64,000 bases of DNA from Agrobacterium tumefaciens (GTDB lineage: Bacteria; Pseudomonadota; Alphaproteobacteria; Rhizobiales; Rhizobiaceae): contig NZ_JXQV01000011.1 of NCBI RefSeq assembly GCF_000834635.1, positions 1 to 64,000 on the forward strand. Direction: 5' to 3'. A model generated the notes under the pieces. That model was not told the origin of the DNA. It worked only from the letters and a program-made list of their open reading frames with translations, and searched no databases. Made by a program: the position numbers and the translations under genes. Position 1 is the first letter of the stretch, and each line of letters begins with the position of its first letter. Shown one piece after another: positions 36,044 through 45,323 of the stretch.

Positions 36044-37078
36044 ATGAATATCGTAAAATTGTCCGCAGCAGCCCTGGTAGCTTCGGTTGCCTTTGCAGGC
36101 GCTGCCGCTGCTCGCGACCAGATCCAGGTAGCCGGTTCGTCCACCGTTTTGCCTTACGCAAAGATCGTTGCTGAATCTTTCGCTGAAACATTCCCTGATT
36201 TCAAGGCTCCAGTTGTTGAGTCCGGCGGCACAGGCGGTGGTCTGAAGGCATTCTGCTCTGGCGTTGGTGAAGGCACCATCGACGTTGCAAACGCTTCGCG
36301 CAAGATCAAGGCTGACGAACTTGCAGCGTGCAAGGCAGCTGGCGTCACCGACGTTCAGGAAGTCAAGATCGGTTATGACGGCATCGTCTTCGCGATGGAC
36401 AAGTCCAACAAGGACGTCAAGCTTGAGCCAAAGGACCTGTACCTTGGTCTGGCTGCTGAAATCGTGAAAGACGGCAAGCTCGTTGCCAACCCTTACAAGA
36501 AGTGGTCGGAAGTTAACAAGGAACTGCCAGACGTAGCGATCGCTGCTTACATTCCTGGTTCCAAGCACGGCACACGCGAAGTCTTCGAAGAGAAGATCAT
36601 GGCTGATGGCTGCAAGGAAGCTGGTGCGACCGACGCAATCAAGGGTCTCGTTGCAGACGCCAAGCAGGCTGCTTCCAAGTGCGTTGCAGTTCGTAAGGAC
36701 GGCGCAGCTGTCGATATCGACGGCGACTACACGGAAACGCTGGCACGCATCGCTGCCAACAAGACCGGCCTCGGCGTATTCGGCCTCGCATTCTATGAAA
36801 ACAACATGGACAAGCTCAAGGTTGCAACCGTCAGCGGCGTTGTTCCTTCCACGGAAACCGTTGCAAGCGGCAAGTACCCTGTGTCTCGCCCGCTGTTCTT
36901 CTACGTCAAGAAGGCGCATCTCGGCGTTATTCCTGGCCTGAAGGAATATGTTGAGTTCTTCGTTTCCGACGAGATGATCGGCCCAGACTCTCCGCTGTCC
37001 AACTACGGCCTGGTTGCTGCTCCTGAAGCAGAGCGCAAGGAAATCCGCGCCCAGTTCGAAACCGGTAAGGTCATGTAA
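36044..37078 (+). CDS. pstS: Phosphate ABC transporter, periplasmic phosphate-binding protein
   Basis: 344 residues from ATG at 36044 (CGGGAGAG before it). Signal peptide MNIVKLSAAALVASVAFAGA then AAAR. Phosphate-binding PstS/SphX type: IQVAGSSTVLPYAKIVAESF, SGGTGGGLKAFCSGVGEGTIDVANASR in order, with the Ser/Thr-rich loop for phosphate; YIPGSKHGTREVF is the second binding loop. Codon choice is strongly biased, as in abundant proteins. A 270-base gap with two hairpins follows before pstC. Confidence 0.95.
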   Translation: MNIVKLSAAALVASVAFAGAAAARDQIQVAGSSTVLPYAKIVAESFAETFPDFKAPVVESGGTGGGLKAFCSGVGEGTIDVANASRKIKADELAACKAAGVTDVQEVKIGYDGIVFAMDKSNKDVKLEPKDLYLGLAAEIVKDGKLVANPYKKWSEVNKELPDVAIAAYIPGSKHGTREVFEEKIMADGCKEAGATDAIKGLVADAKQAASKCVAVRKDGAAVDIDGDYTETLARIAANKTGLGVFGLAFYENNMDKLKVATVSGVVPSTETVASGKYPVSRPLFFYVKKAHLGVIPGLKEYVEFFVSDEMIGPDSPLSNYGLVAAPEAERKEIRAQFETGKVM

Positions 37079-37086
37079 TCCGGACG

Positions 37087-37194
37087 GGAGGCGCGGCAGT
37101 GATGCCGCGCCTTCCATCTATCTGTCTGCCAAGGCGCTCATGGGCTGACAGGTCCTATTTACCGGATGTTCATACGACCCGATGAATAGGATCT
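37087..37194 (+). repeat. Two hairpins in the pstS-pstC gap
   Basis: First, GGCGCGGC and GCCGCGCC at 37090-37111 around AGTGAT, just after the pstS stop. Second, AGGTCCTATT at 37150 pairs with AATAGGATCT ending at 37194. Neither has a strong T run. They probably set a high pstS to pstC ratio by partial termination or mRNA end protection. The rest of the 270-base gap shows nothing else. Confidence 0.5.
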
Positions 37195-37350
37195 ATCAAT
37201 CTGGAAGCCGAAGCCGAGCAGGGGGACTACGCCGCCTGTCGCGAAGCCCGATGACTGAGAGGTCAGCCCGGTCTTCGGACGATCCGATGTGCAAATAACA
37301 AAGCTGCCTGATACCGCATCCCCTTTTCTGATGCGCCGAGGAAAGTCTCC

Positions 37351-38835
37351 ATGAACACATCCATTCTTTTACTGATATTGGCGCTGATCGGCATAGCCAG
37401 CTATTTGCTTGGCACACGTCGCGCAGTCGCAATGGTGGGCGCAAGCACCACAAAAATGCATTCCCGGCCGGGTTATCACGGCTCTTATGTTCTCGTCTGG
37501 GCCGTTCTTCCTGCGGCCTTCATTCTGGCGCTTTGGCTGATTGTCAGCCCTCTGGTCATCACCTCTGCGGTGCGGGCCTCGTTTCCAGAGGATATTCAGG
37601 CGCAGTCTGAGGCTCAGCAGAGCCTCAATTACGGCATGGTCGGCTCGATTGCGCGTGGCCTTGAGCGTCTGACACCGGAAGAGTTTGCTGCTGCCAAGGC
37701 TGATCCGGCCACATTGCGGCCGTTGCTGGGCTCCAAGGGTGTCGCCATTGCCGGAGACCCGCAGCCTTACATGGTCGAAGCTGCTGAAACGCTGAACACC
37801 ATGTCCGCCACAAGCCAGGTCGGAATGGTTCTGGTCGTTCTCGTCGCGGCCATCGGTGGTGCGCTCTATGCCATGCGCGGTATTGCGCCACGCTTCAGAG
37901 CGCGCAACAATGTGGAAAAGGTCATTCTTGCGGCTCTGGTGCTGGCATCGTCCATCGCCATTCTCACCACCATCGGCATTGTCCTGTCGATGCTGACGGA
38001 AGCCATTCAGTTCTTCAACATGGTGCCCGCCCACCAGTTCTTCTTCGGAACGGTATGGGATCCACGTTTTGCCGCTGCCGGTTCCACCGATAGCGCAGGT
38101 CAGTTCGGCCTCATCCCGCTTCTGGCAGGCACCCTCTATATCGGCTTCGTCGCCATGCTGGTTGCCGTTCCGGTCGGTCTGTTTTCCGCCATCTACATGG
38201 CCGAATATGCCAGCCCTCGTTTCCGCTCGGTTGCAAAGCCGCTGCTGGAAGTGCTGGCGGGTATCCCGACCATCGTTTACGGCTTCTTCGCGCTGACAAC
38301 CGTTGGCCCGTTCCTGCGCGATATTTCCTCGCAGATCAACGGACTGGCGACCGGCGACTACACGAACTTCATCCAGGCGCAGAGCGTCATCACCGCCGGC
38401 TTCGTCATGGGCATCATGTTGATCCCTTACGTTTCGTCGCTGTCGGATGACATCATCACCGCCGTTCCACGCACCATGCGTGACGGCTCACTCGGTCTGG
38501 GTGCCACCCGCTCTGAAACCGTCAAGAAGGTCATCCTTCCGGCAGCCCTTCCAGGCATCGTCGGCGCGATCCTGATGACGGCCTCGCGTGCCATCGGTGA
38601 AACCATGATTGTGGTGCTGGCTGCAGGTGTGGCAGCACGCCTGCAACTCAACCCGTTCGAGCCGATGACCACCGTCACCGTCAAGATCGTCAGCCAGTTG
38701 ACGGGTGACCTTGAGTTCACCTCGCCACAGACACTGGTTGCCTTTGCGCTTGGCATCACCCTCTTTGCCATCACGCTTTGCCTCAATATCTACGCGCTCT
38801 ATATTGTGCGCAAATACCGGGAGCAGTACGAATGA
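37351..38835 (+). CDS. pstC: Phosphate ABC transporter permease PstC
   Basis: 494 residues, longer than E. coli PstC because of an N-terminal extension (two helices and a soluble loop, residues 1-200) typical of alphaproteobacteria. The permease core has six helices with the Pst motif EYASPRFRSVAKPLLEVLAGIPTIVYGFFAL and the EAA loop DGSLGLGATRSETVKKVILPAALPGIV. It forms half of the inner-membrane phosphate channel. Four-base overlap with pstA. Confidence 0.93.
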   Translation: MNTSILLLILALIGIASYLLGTRRAVAMVGASTTKMHSRPGYHGSYVLVWAVLPAAFILALWLIVSPLVITSAVRASFPEDIQAQSEAQQSLNYGMVGSIARGLERLTPEEFAAAKADPATLRPLLGSKGVAIAGDPQPYMVEAAETLNTMSATSQVGMVLVVLVAAIGGALYAMRGIAPRFRARNNVEKVILAALVLASSIAILTTIGIVLSMLTEAIQFFNMVPAHQFFFGTVWDPRFAAAGSTDSAGQFGLIPLLAGTLYIGFVAMLVAVPVGLFSAIYMAEYASPRFRSVAKPLLEVLAGIPTIVYGFFALTTVGPFLRDISSQINGLATGDYTNFIQAQSVITAGFVMGIMLIPYVSSLSDDIITAVPRTMRDGSLGLGATRSETVKKVILPAALPGIVGAILMTASRAIGETMIVVLAAGVAARLQLNPFEPMTTVTVKIVSQLTGDLEFTSPQTLVAFALGITLFAITLCLNIYALYIVRKYREQYE

Positions 38836-40154
38836 CCGACGTCGTTACTCCGGGCACCATTGCCCCAGCCGCAACGAAGAAGGTCCGGCGCGATATCGGC
38901 ATCAAACGCCGCTACGCCTCCGAGCGCCGCTTCCGCACCTACGGTCTCGCAGCCATCACCTTCGGCCTGCTGTTCCTGTTTCTTCTCCTCTGGTCCGTCG
39001 TGGGCAAAGGCTACACAGCGTTCCAGCAGACCATGATCACTGTCCCGGTCGAGTTTTCTGAAAAGATCATCGATCCTGACAATGTGCGTGCCCAGAACCC
39101 GGCCAAGCTCGTTACGGCCAACTATCCTCTCATCGCCCGCAATGCGGTGGCCAAGGCACTCGGCGTCTCGCTGGATGACCGCACGGCTCTGCGCGGTGTG
39201 TCTGCGATGATTTCGGACGGTATCCGCGTTCAGCTTCGTGATGTCGTCGTTGCCGATCCTGCTATCATCGGCACCACACGCACGGTTTCCCTTCTGGCAT
39301 CGGGCGATCTCGACAGCGCCTTCAAGGGCCAGGTCGATCTGAGCGTGAATGAAGAGAACCGTCGCATATCCGATCAGCAACTCGCATGGGTCAAGCAATT
39401 GTCCGATGCCGGCCAGATTGCCAAGCAGTTCAACACCGGCATCTTCTTCAACGGCGCATCCAGCCGTCCGGAAGCCTCGGGCGTTGGCGTGGCTCTCATC
39501 GGCTCGTTCTATATGATGCTGATCGTGCTGGTCCTGTCTCTGCCCATCGGTGTCGCAGCCTCCATCTATCTGGAAGAGTTTGCGCCAAAGAACCGCCTGA
39601 CGGATCTCATCGAGGTCAACATCAACAATCTGGCGGCTGTTCCGTCGATTGTTTACGGTCTGCTTGGTCTGTCTGTCTTCATCAACTTCATGGGCTTCCC
39701 GCGCTCCGCCTCTCTGGTTGGCGGTCTGGTTCTGACGTTGATGACCCTGCCAACAATTATCATCGCCACCCGTGCGGCGCTGAAGGCAGTGCCACCCTCC
39801 ATCCGCGCTGCGGCTCTTGGCCTCGGCGCATCCAAGATGCAGACGATTTTCCACCATGTTCTGCCGCTGGCCATGCCCGGTATTTTGACCGGCACCATTA
39901 TCGGCCTGGCGCATGCTCTCGGTGAAACCGCACCATTGCTGCTGATCGGCATGGTTGCCTTCGTTACGAACTATCCGACAACACCCATGGACCCATCCAC
40001 GGCCCTGCCGGTGCAGATTTACATGTGGGCGAACGAAGCAGAACGTGCCTTTGTTGAAAGAACATCCGGCGCTATCATCATCCTGCTGATGTTCCTCATC
40101 GTCATGAATGTTGGCGCAATCCTGTTGCGTCGGCGCTTTGAACGGCGCTGGTAG
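38832..40154 (+). CDS. pstA: Phosphate ABC transporter permease PstA
   Basis: 440 residues from the ATG overlapping the pstC stop (ATGA). Long N-terminal cytoplasmic and periplasmic part (DUF3333-like, 1-210) precedes the permease core: [39 protein letters not shown], and the EAA loop [28 protein letters not shown]. Second half of the phosphate channel. Stop at 40154 is 14 bases before pstB. Confidence 0.93.
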   Translation: MTDVVTPGTIAPAATKKVRRDIGIKRRYASERRFRTYGLAAITFGLLFLFLLLWSVVGKGYTAFQQTMITVPVEFSEKIIDPDNVRAQNPAKLVTANYPLIARNAVAKALGVSLDDRTALRGVSAMISDGIRVQLRDVVVADPAIIGTTRTVSLLASGDLDSAFKGQVDLSVNEENRRISDQQLAWVKQLSDAGQIAKQFNTGIFFNGASSRPEASGVGVALIGSFYMMLIVLVLSLPIGVAASIYLEEFAPKNRLTDLIEVNINNLAAVPSIVYGLLGLSVFINFMGFPRSASLVGGLVLTLMTLPTIIIATRAALKAVPPSIRAAALGLGASKMQTIFHHVLPLAMPGILTGTIIGLAHALGETAPLLLIGMVAFVTNYPTTPMDPSTALPVQIYMWANEAERAFVERTSGAIIILLMFLIVMNVGAILLRRRFERRW

Positions 40155-40168
40155 AGGAGTTGAATGTT

Positions 40169-40984
40169 ATGAACATGTTGTCGGAAGCAGCAGTTGAAAA
40201 GGCGCTGGACAAGAAAATGAATGAAGTTTCGTACAAGATGATCGGCAAGGACGTTTCTGTCTATTACGGCGAGAAACGCGCTTTGTACGATGTGAACCTC
40301 AACGTTCGCGAAAATACGGTGACAGCTTTGATCGGCCCATCCGGTTGCGGCAAGTCCACCTTCCTGCGGACCCTGAACCGCATGAACGACACCATCGACG
40401 GTTGCCGCGTAACCGGCAAGATCACGCTCGATGAGGACGATGTATATGATCCAGCGATCGACGTGGTCGAGTTGCGCGCGCGCGTCGGCATGGTGTTCCA
40501 GAAGCCGAACCCGTTCCCGAAGACCATCTACGAAAACATCGCCTACGGTCCACGCATTCACGGCCTTGCCCGCAGCAAGGCTGATATGGACCAGATCGTC
40601 GAGGCCAGCCTACAGAAGGCCGGCCTGTGGAACGAAGCCAAGGATCGTCTGCACGAATCCGGTACCGGTCTGTCCGGCGGTCAGCAGCAGCGTCTGTGCA
40701 TTGCACGCGCCATCGCCGTTTCGCCTGAAGTCATCCTGATGGACGAGCCCTGCTCGGCTCTTGACCCTATCGCAACGGCAAAGGTCGAGGAGCTGATCCA
40801 CGAGCTGCGCAGCAACTTCACGATCGTCATCGTGACGCACTCGATGCAGCAGGCGGCGCGCGTGTCTCAGCGCACAGCCATGTTCCACCTCGGCCATCTG
40901 GTTGAGGAAAACGATACCGACAAGATGTTCACCAACCCGGATGACCAGCGCACACAGGACTATATCATGGGTCGCTTCGGCTGA
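40169..40984 (+). CDS. pstB: Phosphate ABC transporter ATP-binding protein
   Basis: 271 residues from ATG at 40169 ([20 protein letters not shown]), chosen for GAGGAG at nine bases; a TTG at 40160 is the only rival. Walker [11 protein letters not shown], the Q-loop [22 protein letters not shown] (diagnostic for PstB), [15 protein letters not shown] and [15 protein letters not shown], and [12 protein letters not shown]. Energises phosphate import. Confidence 0.96.
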   Translation: MNMLSEAAVEKALDKKMNEVSYKMIGKDVSVYYGEKRALYDVNLNVRENTVTALIGPSGCGKSTFLRTLNRMNDTIDGCRVTGKITLDEDDVYDPAIDVVELRARVGMVFQKPNPFPKTIYENIAYGPRIHGLARSKADMDQIVEASLQKAGLWNEAKDRLHESGTGLSGGQQQRLCIARAIAVSPEVILMDEPCSALDPIATAKVEELIHELRSNFTIVIVTHSMQQAARVSQRTAMFHLGHLVEENDTDKMFTNPDDQRTQDYIMGRFG

Positions 40985-41076
40985 TCCTGCCCTCTGTCGT
41001 GTCATAGCATCCACGCCACCCCGCCTGAGCCTTTGCGAGCTTGGCGGGTGGCGTCATCTAACTGGAGAATTCGAAC

Positions 41077-41793
41077 ATGCCGACACCAAACCATATCATG
41101 TCCGCCTATGATGACGAGCTGAAGTTCCTGACCCGCCGGATCGCCGAAATGGGTGGCCTTGCCGAACAGATGTGCGCCGACGCTGTGCGTGCGCTGGTCA
41201 ATTCGGACTCGGCCCTGGCGCAGAAGGTCATCTCTGACGACACCATTCTCGATCACGCCGAGCGCGAAATCGGCGACAAGGCGATCGTGACCATTGCCAA
41301 GCGCCAGCCCATGGCTGCCGACCTTCGCGAAGTTATCGGCACGCTGCGCATCGCCGCTGACCTGGAGCGCGTTGGCGACCTTGGCAAGAACACAGCCAAG
41401 CGCGTTCTCGCTGTTGCCGGCACAGGCGTTCCACGCAAGCTGGCCCGTGGCATCGAGCATCTCTCCGAGCTGGCTCTGGTTCAGCTCAAGGAAGTTCTGG
41501 ATGTCTATTCGACCCGTTCGGTTGAAAAGGCGCAGGCCATCCGCGAACGTGACGAGGAAATCGACGCGATGTACACATCGCTGTTCCGCGAATTGCTGAC
41601 CTACATGATGGAAGATCCGCGCAACATCACCACCTGCACGCATCTTCTGTTCTGCGCCAAGAACATCGAGCGCATTGGTGACCACGCGACCAACATCGCT
41701 GAAACCATCTACTACATGGCCACTGGCAGCCAGCCTGAAGGCGAACGCCCGAAGGACGATAGTTCCAACACGCTCGGTGCCGTAACCGAGTGA
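41077..41793 (+). CDS. phoU: Phosphate transport system regulator
   Basis: 238 residues of two PhoU helical bundles: FLTRRIAEMGGLAEQMCADA early, RQPMAADLREVIGTLRIAADLERVGDLGKN and, in the second bundle, DPRNITTCTHLLFCAKNIERIGDHATNIAET. The E/D-x-x-x-D metal-binding repeats are kept. It couples Pst transport to PhoR and prevents phosphate over-accumulation. GGAGA ribosome site before ATG 41077. Confidence 0.95.
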   Translation: MPTPNHIMSAYDDELKFLTRRIAEMGGLAEQMCADAVRALVNSDSALAQKVISDDTILDHAEREIGDKAIVTIAKRQPMAADLREVIGTLRIAADLERVGDLGKNTAKRVLAVAGTGVPRKLARGIEHLSELALVQLKEVLDVYSTRSVEKAQAIRERDEEIDAMYTSLFRELLTYMMEDPRNITTCTHLLFCAKNIERIGDHATNIAETIYYMATGSQPEGERPKDDSSNTLGAVTE

Positions 41794-41824
41794 ATTCTCT
41801 AAACGACTGGCGGAGTCTCTAGCC

Positions 41825-42508
41825 ATGGTGCCCAAAATCGCAGTTGTCGAAGATGAAGAAGCCTTGAGCGTTCTTCTTCGCTACAATCTGGAATCCGAAG
41901 GTTACGACGTGGATACCATTCCACGGGGTGACGAAGCGGAAATCCGCTTGCAGGAACGCACGCCGGATCTGCTGATCCTCGACTGGATGCTTCCAGGCGT
42001 CTCCGGCATCGAGCTTTGCCGTCGTCTGAGAATGCGCCCGGAAACCGAGCGGCTGCCGATCATCATGTTGACGGCACGTGGCGAAGAAAGCGAGCGCGTG
42101 CGTGGTTTGGCCACGGGTGCGGATGACTACGTCGTCAAGCCGTTTTCAACGCCTGAGCTGATGGCGCGGGTCAAAGCCATGTTGCGCCGCGCCCGGCCGG
42201 AGGTTCTGTCCTCCGTGCTGAAATGCGGTGATATCGAGCTGGATCGCGAAACGCATCGTGTTCACCGCAAGGCCCGTGAAGTGCGGCTTGGACCAACCGA
42301 GTTTCGTCTTCTCGAGTTCCTCATGGTGTCACCCGGCCGCGTTTTCTCGCGCTCCCAGCTTCTCGATGGTGTCTGGGGTCACGATATCTATGTGGATGAG
42401 CGCACAGTGGACGTTCATGTCGGGCGCCTGCGCAAGGCACTCAACTTCTCCAGCATGCAGGATGTGATCCGTACCGTGCGCGGCGCCGGATACTCCATGG
42501 AAGTCTGA
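41825..42508 (+). CDS. phoB: Phosphate regulon response regulator
   Basis: 227 residues. Receiver domain (1-120) with acidic EDEE, phospho-accepting Asp in LILDWMLPG, Thr in MLTARGEE and Lys in VVKPFST; OmpR-type winged helix (130-227) with RLGPTEFRLLEFLMVSPGRVFSRSQLLD and the recognition helix region VDVHVGRLRKAL. Activates Pho-box promoters such as the one before pstS. Last gene of the cluster, followed by a terminator. Confidence 0.96.
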   Translation: MVPKIAVVEDEEALSVLLRYNLESEGYDVDTIPRGDEAEIRLQERTPDLLILDWMLPGVSGIELCRRLRMRPETERLPIIMLTARGEESERVRGLATGADDYVVKPFSTPELMARVKAMLRRARPEVLSSVLKCGDIELDRETHRVHRKAREVRLGPTEFRLLEFLMVSPGRVFSRSQLLDGVWGHDIYVDERTVDVHVGRLRKALNFSSMQDVIRTVRGAGYSMEV

Positions 42509-42555
42509 CCAGGCCTCGGGGCTAGAACTCTTCAATATGGTGTCAAAATCTCATG

Positions 42556-42583
42556 CACCGCTCCCACAAGGGGCGGTGTTTTG
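42556..42583 (+). terminator. Intrinsic terminator after phoB
   Basis: CACCGCTCC pairs with GGGGCGGTG around CACAA and is followed by TTTTGC. The remainder of the 360-base gap to the cold-shock gene shows no gene; it should hold the cold-shock promoter and long leader. Confidence 0.82.
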
Positions 42584-42868
42584 CATTTGGCATAATGGAT
42601 ATCAATGCGTTAGCGCCGCTAGATGCCGCCAGCAACCGGAGTGACCTGCACAGCTTCTGAGTGTTGATTTTATGTTTCTGTAATTTAAAGTTTGACTCAG
42701 TGGCCAGAAGGCTCTATGTGTTGGTCATCGATCTTTTGCTTGCTGAGCTTTGGTTACCGCGCGATTAGCACCGCGCTTTGAACTAACCCTTCCTTTCAAA
42801 AAAATCGCTACACCGCAAACAGGACTCACGTTCTGTGACTTATAACTTATGCTTTGAAAGGGTTCATT

Positions 42869-43078
42869 ATGACCACAGGCACAGTAAAATGGTTTAACTC
42901 CACCAAGGGCTTCGGCTTCATTCAGCCAGACAACGGCGGCGCCGATGCATTCGTGCACATTTCCGCTGTTGAGCGTGCAGGCATGCGCGAAATCGTAGAA
43001 GGCCAGAAGCTTTCCTACGATCTCGAGCGGGACAACAAGTCCGGCAAGATGTCTGCCTGCAATCTCCAGGCTGCTTAA
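42869..43078 (+). CDS. cspA: Cold-shock domain protein
   Basis: 69 residues from ATG at 42869 (GAAAGG upstream); an in-frame ATG at 42854 is less likely. Single cold-shock domain: TGTVKWFNSTKGFGFIQPDN with RNP1 (KGFGFI) and AFVHISAV with RNP2. Nucleic-acid chaperone that melts RNA structure. Monocistronic with a strong terminator. Strict paralogue identity (cspA or another csp) cannot be told. Confidence 0.93.
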   Translation: MTTGTVKWFNSTKGFGFIQPDNGGADAFVHISAVERAGMREIVEGQKLSYDLERDNKSGKMSACNLQAA

Positions 43079-43141
43079 TACGGGTATCGACTTTCCTTTG
43101 ACCACGGATGTACTGGCATTGTCGAAAGTTTGAGACCACCG

Positions 43142-43170
43142 AGGTCAGGCATGTTGCCTGGCCTTTTTTT
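43142..43170 (+). terminator. Intrinsic terminator after the cold-shock gene
   Basis: AGGTCAGGCA and TGCCTGGCCT form a 10-base stem with one wobble pair and a TGT loop, followed by seven Ts. Confidence 0.93.
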
Positions 43171-43303
43171 ATGCCGCAAGTCGGCCACATGCTTGGACGT
43201 ATTGCATTCTTAGATGCAAGAATACGCTTCAAGCCGTGAATGCGTATCGCTCTATCCATAAATCGATTCCGGTTTTCAGTGCGATGCGATAGGAGAAAAT
43301 TCC

Positions 43304-43525
43304 ATGTCAGACGCTCACAGCAAATCCCGCAAGCAGGCCGAAATTGCTTTCGGAGCGACGCAATCGCAGTTCTTTGCCCGCGGCAAAGCGGTCGATGAGT
43401 TGAACTCGATTGCGAGCGCCCGTGATGAAAAGACCCTCAGGCTGCGGGAAGCGCGTCTTGCGAAAGAACTGGAAGACAGCTTGAAGCCCGCAGTTATCCC
43501 AACCAAACGCGCCAAAAAAACCTGA
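43304..43525 (+). CDS. Small charged hypothetical protein
   Basis: 73 residues, MSDAHSKSRKQAEIAFGATQ onward, strongly helical and charged, ending KRAKKT. AGGAGAAAATTCC gives a good ribosome site. No domain recognised; small proteins of this composition are common in Rhizobium and Agrobacterium. It precedes the DUF6481 gene by 38 bases and may be co-transcribed. Confidence 0.75.
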   Translation: MSDAHSKSRKQAEIAFGATQSQFFARGKAVDELNSIASARDEKTLRLREARLAKELEDSLKPAVIPTKRAKKT

Positions 43526-43562
43526 TCCCTGATCAGTATGACGCATCAACTGGAATAGAGAT

Positions 43563-43952
43563 TTGAGAAACACTCGAAATATCAAGAATAACGAAGTTTC
43601 CGAACGTCGCGGCGCTGCTGCCGAGGCAAAGGCCGCTCTTTTGAAGGCCTATCGCGAAGCCAAGGAAGCCGCGGCTCCCACGCTCGAAGCCAAGCAGGCC
43701 GAGCAGATTGCCGTTGCCGAAGCCCGCAGAGCCCGCCAGGCCGAGCGTGACCAGCAGAAGCGCGAAGAAAAATTGCGCCTGGAAGAAGAGGCCGCGCAAC
43801 GCGCAGCCGAACTCGAAGCTGCTGCAAACGCTGAAGAAAATGAGCGCAAGGCGGCTGAAAAAAATCGTATCGCTCGCGTCGTCGAAGACGAAGCAGCCCG
43901 CAAGGCAGAACGCGACCGTCGCTATGCCAACCGCAAGGCCCGCCAGGGCTAA
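43563..43952 (+). CDS. DUF6481 family coiled-coil protein
   Basis: 129 residues from a TTG at 43563. The start RNTRNIKNNEVSERRGAAAE and the AKAALLKAYREAKEAAAP block match the DUF6481 pattern; the rest is a long charged alpha-helix rich in A, E, R and K (residues 30-125), a likely coiled coil. Function unknown. The unusual start codon lacks a clean ribosome site, so the real start could be a few codons away. Confidence 0.75.
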   Translation: MRNTRNIKNNEVSERRGAAAEAKAALLKAYREAKEAAAPTLEAKQAEQIAVAEARRARQAERDQQKREEKLRLEEEAAQRAAELEAAANAEENERKAAEKNRIARVVEDEAARKAERDRRYANRKARQG

Positions 43953-44285
43953 GCTTGAAGCCATGATCCTGCAGCCGTTCAATCGAGGGGCTGCGATCAT
44001 CCGCTGCGAATGCTGCGCGGAGTGCGAAAGCCCAAGAGGCGCTTCGCACCCTTGCCGCATACGGAATCAGCCATGCCGCCGCATTTCGGTGCAGCGCCGC
44101 ATGATCCCGAGGCTCTGAATGCCGTGACTTGCCGCCGCTCTCGCGGCTCCAGAGTCCCCTTACCGGTACGCCGGTTCAATCCCCGATGACAAACTGACAT
44201 ATCAATCGCCATCTGCTTGGTCACGCCTAGGCCTGTGCACGTTTGCGCTGACGCATTGCCTTGTCCAAGCCGAAAAAACCGCAAC
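43953..44285. other. Intergenic stretch without convincing gene
   Basis: About 330 bases between the DUF6481 gene and the gcrA terminator. Open frames here (such as 43963 rightward or 43997-44287 leftward) give cysteine- and arginine-rich products with no ribosome site and no family resemblance. I see no tRNA or terminator in it. Confidence 0.6.
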
Positions 44286-44309
44286 AAAAAAGCGGGCCAA
44301 TGACCCGCT
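44286..44309 (-). terminator. Intrinsic terminator of gcrA
   Basis: On the minus strand AGCGGGTCATTGGCCCGCT folds to a short stem followed by TTTTTG. It lies about 30 bases after the gcrA stop. Confidence 0.85.
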
Positions 44310-44340
44310 CATTTTATTGCGCCGAACTGGATGCGAAGCC

Positions 44341-44886
44341 TTAGGCTCTGCGGCGTTCGCTCACCGGCTGGTAAGCCAGCTTTGCGTGGAAGCGGCAGTA
44401 CGGCGAAGATTCAGAAGCATCACAGCCGCAGAAGTGGAAGTCGTCCTTCAGCGGGTCGCCAACTGGCCACTTGCAGGTGCGTTCCGTCAGTTCCGTCAGC
44501 GTCAGGCGCAGCGATGTCGGCAGCGTGGAATTGCTGACCGGCACATATTCAAGAATTCGTGGGGCATCCGTCTCCGCAACGTCCTTCTGGACGTTTGCGT
44601 CTGCGGCGCGTGTATTGGCGCGGGCAGGGGCAACGCGGCCCTGGAAAGTGGCGGCGCGAGGTGCCGCAGCAGAAGGTGCAGTTGTCGCTGCCGGACGCTT
44701 TGCAGCGGGACGAGCGGTTGCAACCGTGCCGCCAGCCTTGGCGCGGCCAGGAAGGTTCAAGCGGTGGACTTTGCCGATGACGGCGTTGCGGCTGACGCCT
44801 CCGAGCTGGGCGGCAATCTGGCTGGCGCTGAGGCCTTCAGACCACAGTCGTTTCAGTCTTTCGACCCGTTCATCAGTCCAGTTCAT
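44341..44886 (-). CDS. gcrA: Cell-cycle regulator GcrA
   Basis: 181 residues. The N-terminal MNWTDERVERLKRLWSEGLS, followed by ASQIAAQLGG-VSRNAVIGKVHRL, is the defining GcrA DNA-binding domain; a low-complexity Ala/Pro/Arg linker (45-110) leads to the conserved C-terminal zinc-like block RTCKWPVGDP, FHFCGCDASESSPYCRFHAKLAY. GcrA binds RNA polymerase sigma70 and activates promoters with CcrM-methylated GANTC. A dense GANTC cluster lies just upstream of its own gene. Confidence 0.96.
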   Translation of the reverse strand: MNWTDERVERLKRLWSEGLSASQIAAQLGGVSRNAVIGKVHRLNLPGRAKAGGTVATARPAAKRPAATTAPSAAAPRAATFQGRVAPARANTRAADANVQKDVAETDAPRILEYVPVSNSTLPTSLRLTLTELTERTCKWPVGDPLKDDFHFCGCDASESSPYCRFHAKLAYQPVSERRRA

Positions 44887-45026
44887 GCCGTGTCTCCGCT
44901 GGTCGCGAAGGCAGAATCATTCTGCTATGCCGTGGAGTGAACCACGCGCAGAGTATCCGCCAGATTGTAGGTGACTAGGTCCGCCGCTTGCGATCTAGTA
45001 ATTGAGAGTTAACCTAATCGTCGGCA

Positions 45027-45102
45027 GACTCCGTGACAAGAGTCGGGAGAATCATCTGGAATCGATTTTCCGGTTTTCCCCAACTTGCTGTGTTTGTGAG
45101 TC
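45027..45102. promoter_or_regulatory. Cluster of five GANTC (CcrM) sites between gcrA and argD
   Basis: GACTC at 45027, GAGTC at 45040, GAATC at 45049, GAATC at 45059 and GAGTC at 45098: five sites in 76 bases, against one per 256 by chance. A sixth, GAATC, is at 44914, near the gcrA start. GANTC is the CcrM methylation site read by GcrA. Confidence 0.7.
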
Positions 45103-45176
45103 AGAAAAGCAACACCTAGTGTGCGTCATATCAGCCCCTACAACAGCTTGAGAATGCCTGAAAATGAGGACATTTG

Positions 45177-45258
45177 TTGACATCCTCAGGCGAAGTGACA
45201 ATAGTGCCCTCGCAGTAAGAGGATACCCCAAGCCGCCGCGAGGCGGCATTTTTGATTT
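45177..45258 (+). ncRNA. Promoter-terminator unit ahead of argD (small RNA or leader attenuator)
   Basis: TTGACA at 45177, 17-base spacer, AATAGT at 45200, then after about 30 bases a hairpin GCCGCC-GCGA-GGCGGC (45232-45247) followed by ATTTTTGATTTT. A transcript starting near 45212 would be about 45 bases long. GCCTGA/TCAGGC arms around the -35 region form an operator-like dyad. Either argD leader attenuation or a tiny independent RNA would fit; no peptide with repeated Arg codons is seen. Confidence 0.45.
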
Positions 45259-45323
45259 TCAGGCACGGGATAACCGGTAAGACCCATTGACAGCGCTGTT
45301 CGAGCGCAAGGAGTGAGACAGCC

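Noticed and set aside
36029..37117. Leftward open frame opposite pstS
   Set aside because: Mirrors the strongly biased codons of pstS; no family resemblance.
42725..43105. Leftward 126-codon frame opposite the cold-shock gene
   Set aside because: Antisense to cspA and its leader; no support.
43997..44287. Leftward 96-codon frame between DUF6481 gene and gcrA
   Set aside because: Overlaps the gcrA terminator and gives an Arg/Cys/Gly-rich chain without start signals.
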